Assembly (NCBI RefSeq): GCF_028279465.1
Contig: NZ_JANQNS010000006.1
Span: 1-64,000, forward strand
DNA length: 64,000 nt
Direction: 5' to 3'
Origin: Parasphingopyxis sp.
Lineage (GTDB): Bacteria; Pseudomonadota; Alphaproteobacteria; Sphingomonadales; Sphingomonadaceae
Shown here: piece after piece, positions 63,411-64,000 of the stretch
How the letters are laid out: every line of letters starts with the position of its first letter
Position numbering within the stretch: position 1 is the first letter of the stretch
Program-made: the position numbers and the translations under genes
The notes under the pieces: generated by a model
Told to the model about the DNA's origin: nothing
What the model saw: the letters and a program-made list of their open reading frames with translations, nothing else
Databases searched by the model: none

Positions 63411-64000
63411 ATGACCGACACAGCACCGCTTCGTACTCTACTCGTCGACGACGAGCCGCTCGCCATCGAGCGTATGCAGATCCTCTGCGCGCGCACCGAG
63501 GGTATCGACCTGATCGGCACGGCGCAGGATGGGGAATCCGCGCTGCGCATGGTCGAAGCGCTGCAGCCTGAGCTGCTGCTGCTCGATATCGCGATGCCGG
63601 GCATGGACGGGATGGAAGTCGCCCGCGCGCTGGACGGGTTCGATCTCGCCCCGGCGATTATCTTCGTAACCGCTTTTGACCAGTTCGCCGTCGAGGCCTT
63701 CGATGTCGCGGCCGTCGATTATCTCTTAAAACCCGTCGCGCCCGAACGGCTCGAAAAGGCGATCGCCCGCGTTACCGAACAGATCCGGGAAACGCGCGAC
63801 AGCACGGACGAGGATTCGCCCTGGGCCGAGGAATTCTGGGTGCCGCACCGCTCCGAGGTGATCCGTGTGGCGTCCGAGGATATCGACCGGGTCGAGGCGG
63901 AGCGGGACTATATGCGCCTCCATATCGGCGAGCGCAGCTATCTGCTCCACCAGACGATCAGCAATCTCGAAGAGCGGCTGGACCCCGACCATTTCATCCG
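63411..64000 (+). CDS. LytTR response regulator (cut by window end)
   Basis: The ATG at 63411 opens a receiver domain (LLVDDEPLAIERMQ, D59 in LLLLDIAMPGMDG, Thr in IIFVTAFDQF, Lys in DYLLKPV), then the start of a LytTR DNA-binding domain (SEVIRVASEDIDRVEAERDYMRLH). The open frame runs off the end at 64000 after 196 codons; about 40-60 more would complete it. It pairs with the LytS-type kinase upstream, with the palindromic element between them. Confidence 0.93.
   Translation, partial: MTDTAPLRTLLVDDEPLAIERMQILCARTEGIDLIGTAQDGESALRMVEALQPELLLLDIAMPGMDGMEVARALDGFDLAPAIIFVTAFDQFAVEAFDVAAVDYLLKPVAPERLEKAIARVTEQIRETRDSTDEDSPWAEEFWVPHRSEVIRVASEDIDRVEAERDYMRLHIGERSYLLHQTISNLEERLDPDHFI

Noticed and set aside
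62164-63571. ORFs that begin with MGGREGERAGAA
   Set aside because: They start inside the palindromic element on either strand (also seen near 52500) and run antisense or out of frame with real genes. They are translations of the repeat.
1-64000. CRISPR arrays, rRNA genes, IS transposases
   Set aside because: No regularly spaced repeats, rRNA sequence or transposase motif were seen.

Overview
This window comes from a GC-rich alphaproteobacterium, most likely a member of the Sphingomonadales. That placement is an inference. It rests on the prsK/prsR/prsT exopolysaccharide regulatory set, two large TonB-dependent receptors, a haem receptor followed by a DUF6607 protein, a patatin (DUF3734 type) gene next to a 3-hydroxybutyrate dehydrogenase gene, and the codon use. 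About 60 protein genes and one tRNA-Ala are packed tightly on both strands. No stretch over 300 bases lacks a gene. There is no prophage, IS transposase or CRISPR array.

Layout. 0-4.6 kb: MATE exporter, small P-loop ATPase, polyprenyl diphosphate synthase, P450. 4.6-8.9 kb: an AT-richer patch with a GT-D-fold glycosyltransferase-like protein, a sulfotransferase-like protein and a methyltransferase, next to a UDP-sulfoquinovose synthase. 9-14.5 kb: TauD-type dioxygenase, TonB receptor, lipoprotein hydrolase and AraC regulator. 14.6-24.4 kb: tRNA-Ala, CurA-type reductase, a large membrane protein with a hydrolase motif, zinc metallopeptidase, patatin plus 3-hydroxybutyrate dehydrogenase, envelope proteins, an M20 amidohydrolase and a phosphatase-like protein. 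24.4-28.6 kb: GST divergent from an HxlR regulator, then isocitrate lyase (glyoxylate shunt) divergent from its probable ScfR/RamB-type regulator. 28.7-34.9 kb: secreted protein, mannose-1-phosphate guanylyltransferase, and a PaaX regulator divergent from a desaturase/PhyH/SDR/enoyl-CoA hydratase operon.

35-42.7 kb: the PEP-CTERM/XrtA-associated exopolysaccharide genes (sugar transferase, prsK, prsR, prsT), closely spaced or overlapping, with no exosortase gene in the window. 42.7-47.8 kb: serine hydrolase, GST, Uup ABC-F ATPase and a second P450. 47.9-51.3 kb: a haem receptor with a Fur-like box, DUF6607, and a strong terminator. 51.5-54.1 kb: a PhoP/PhoQ-like two-component operon. 54.1-62 kb: housekeeping and hypothetical genes, including chorismate mutase, an M15 peptidase, a Nudix hydrolase and phosphomannose isomerase. 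62-64 kb: a LytS/LytTR two-component pair cut by the window end.

The most interesting structure is a palindromic element of about 139 bp. Two full copies are present, and each lies between the two genes of a two-component operon, right after the first gene's stop codon. Each has TTTGTCAGA-type ends, a perfect 34-bp inverted repeat around a 15-nt loop, and small flanking hairpins. Differences between the copies are matched by compensating changes in the opposite arm. A third copy is cut by the left window edge. This looks like a miniature mobile element or a structured RNA joining two-component genes.
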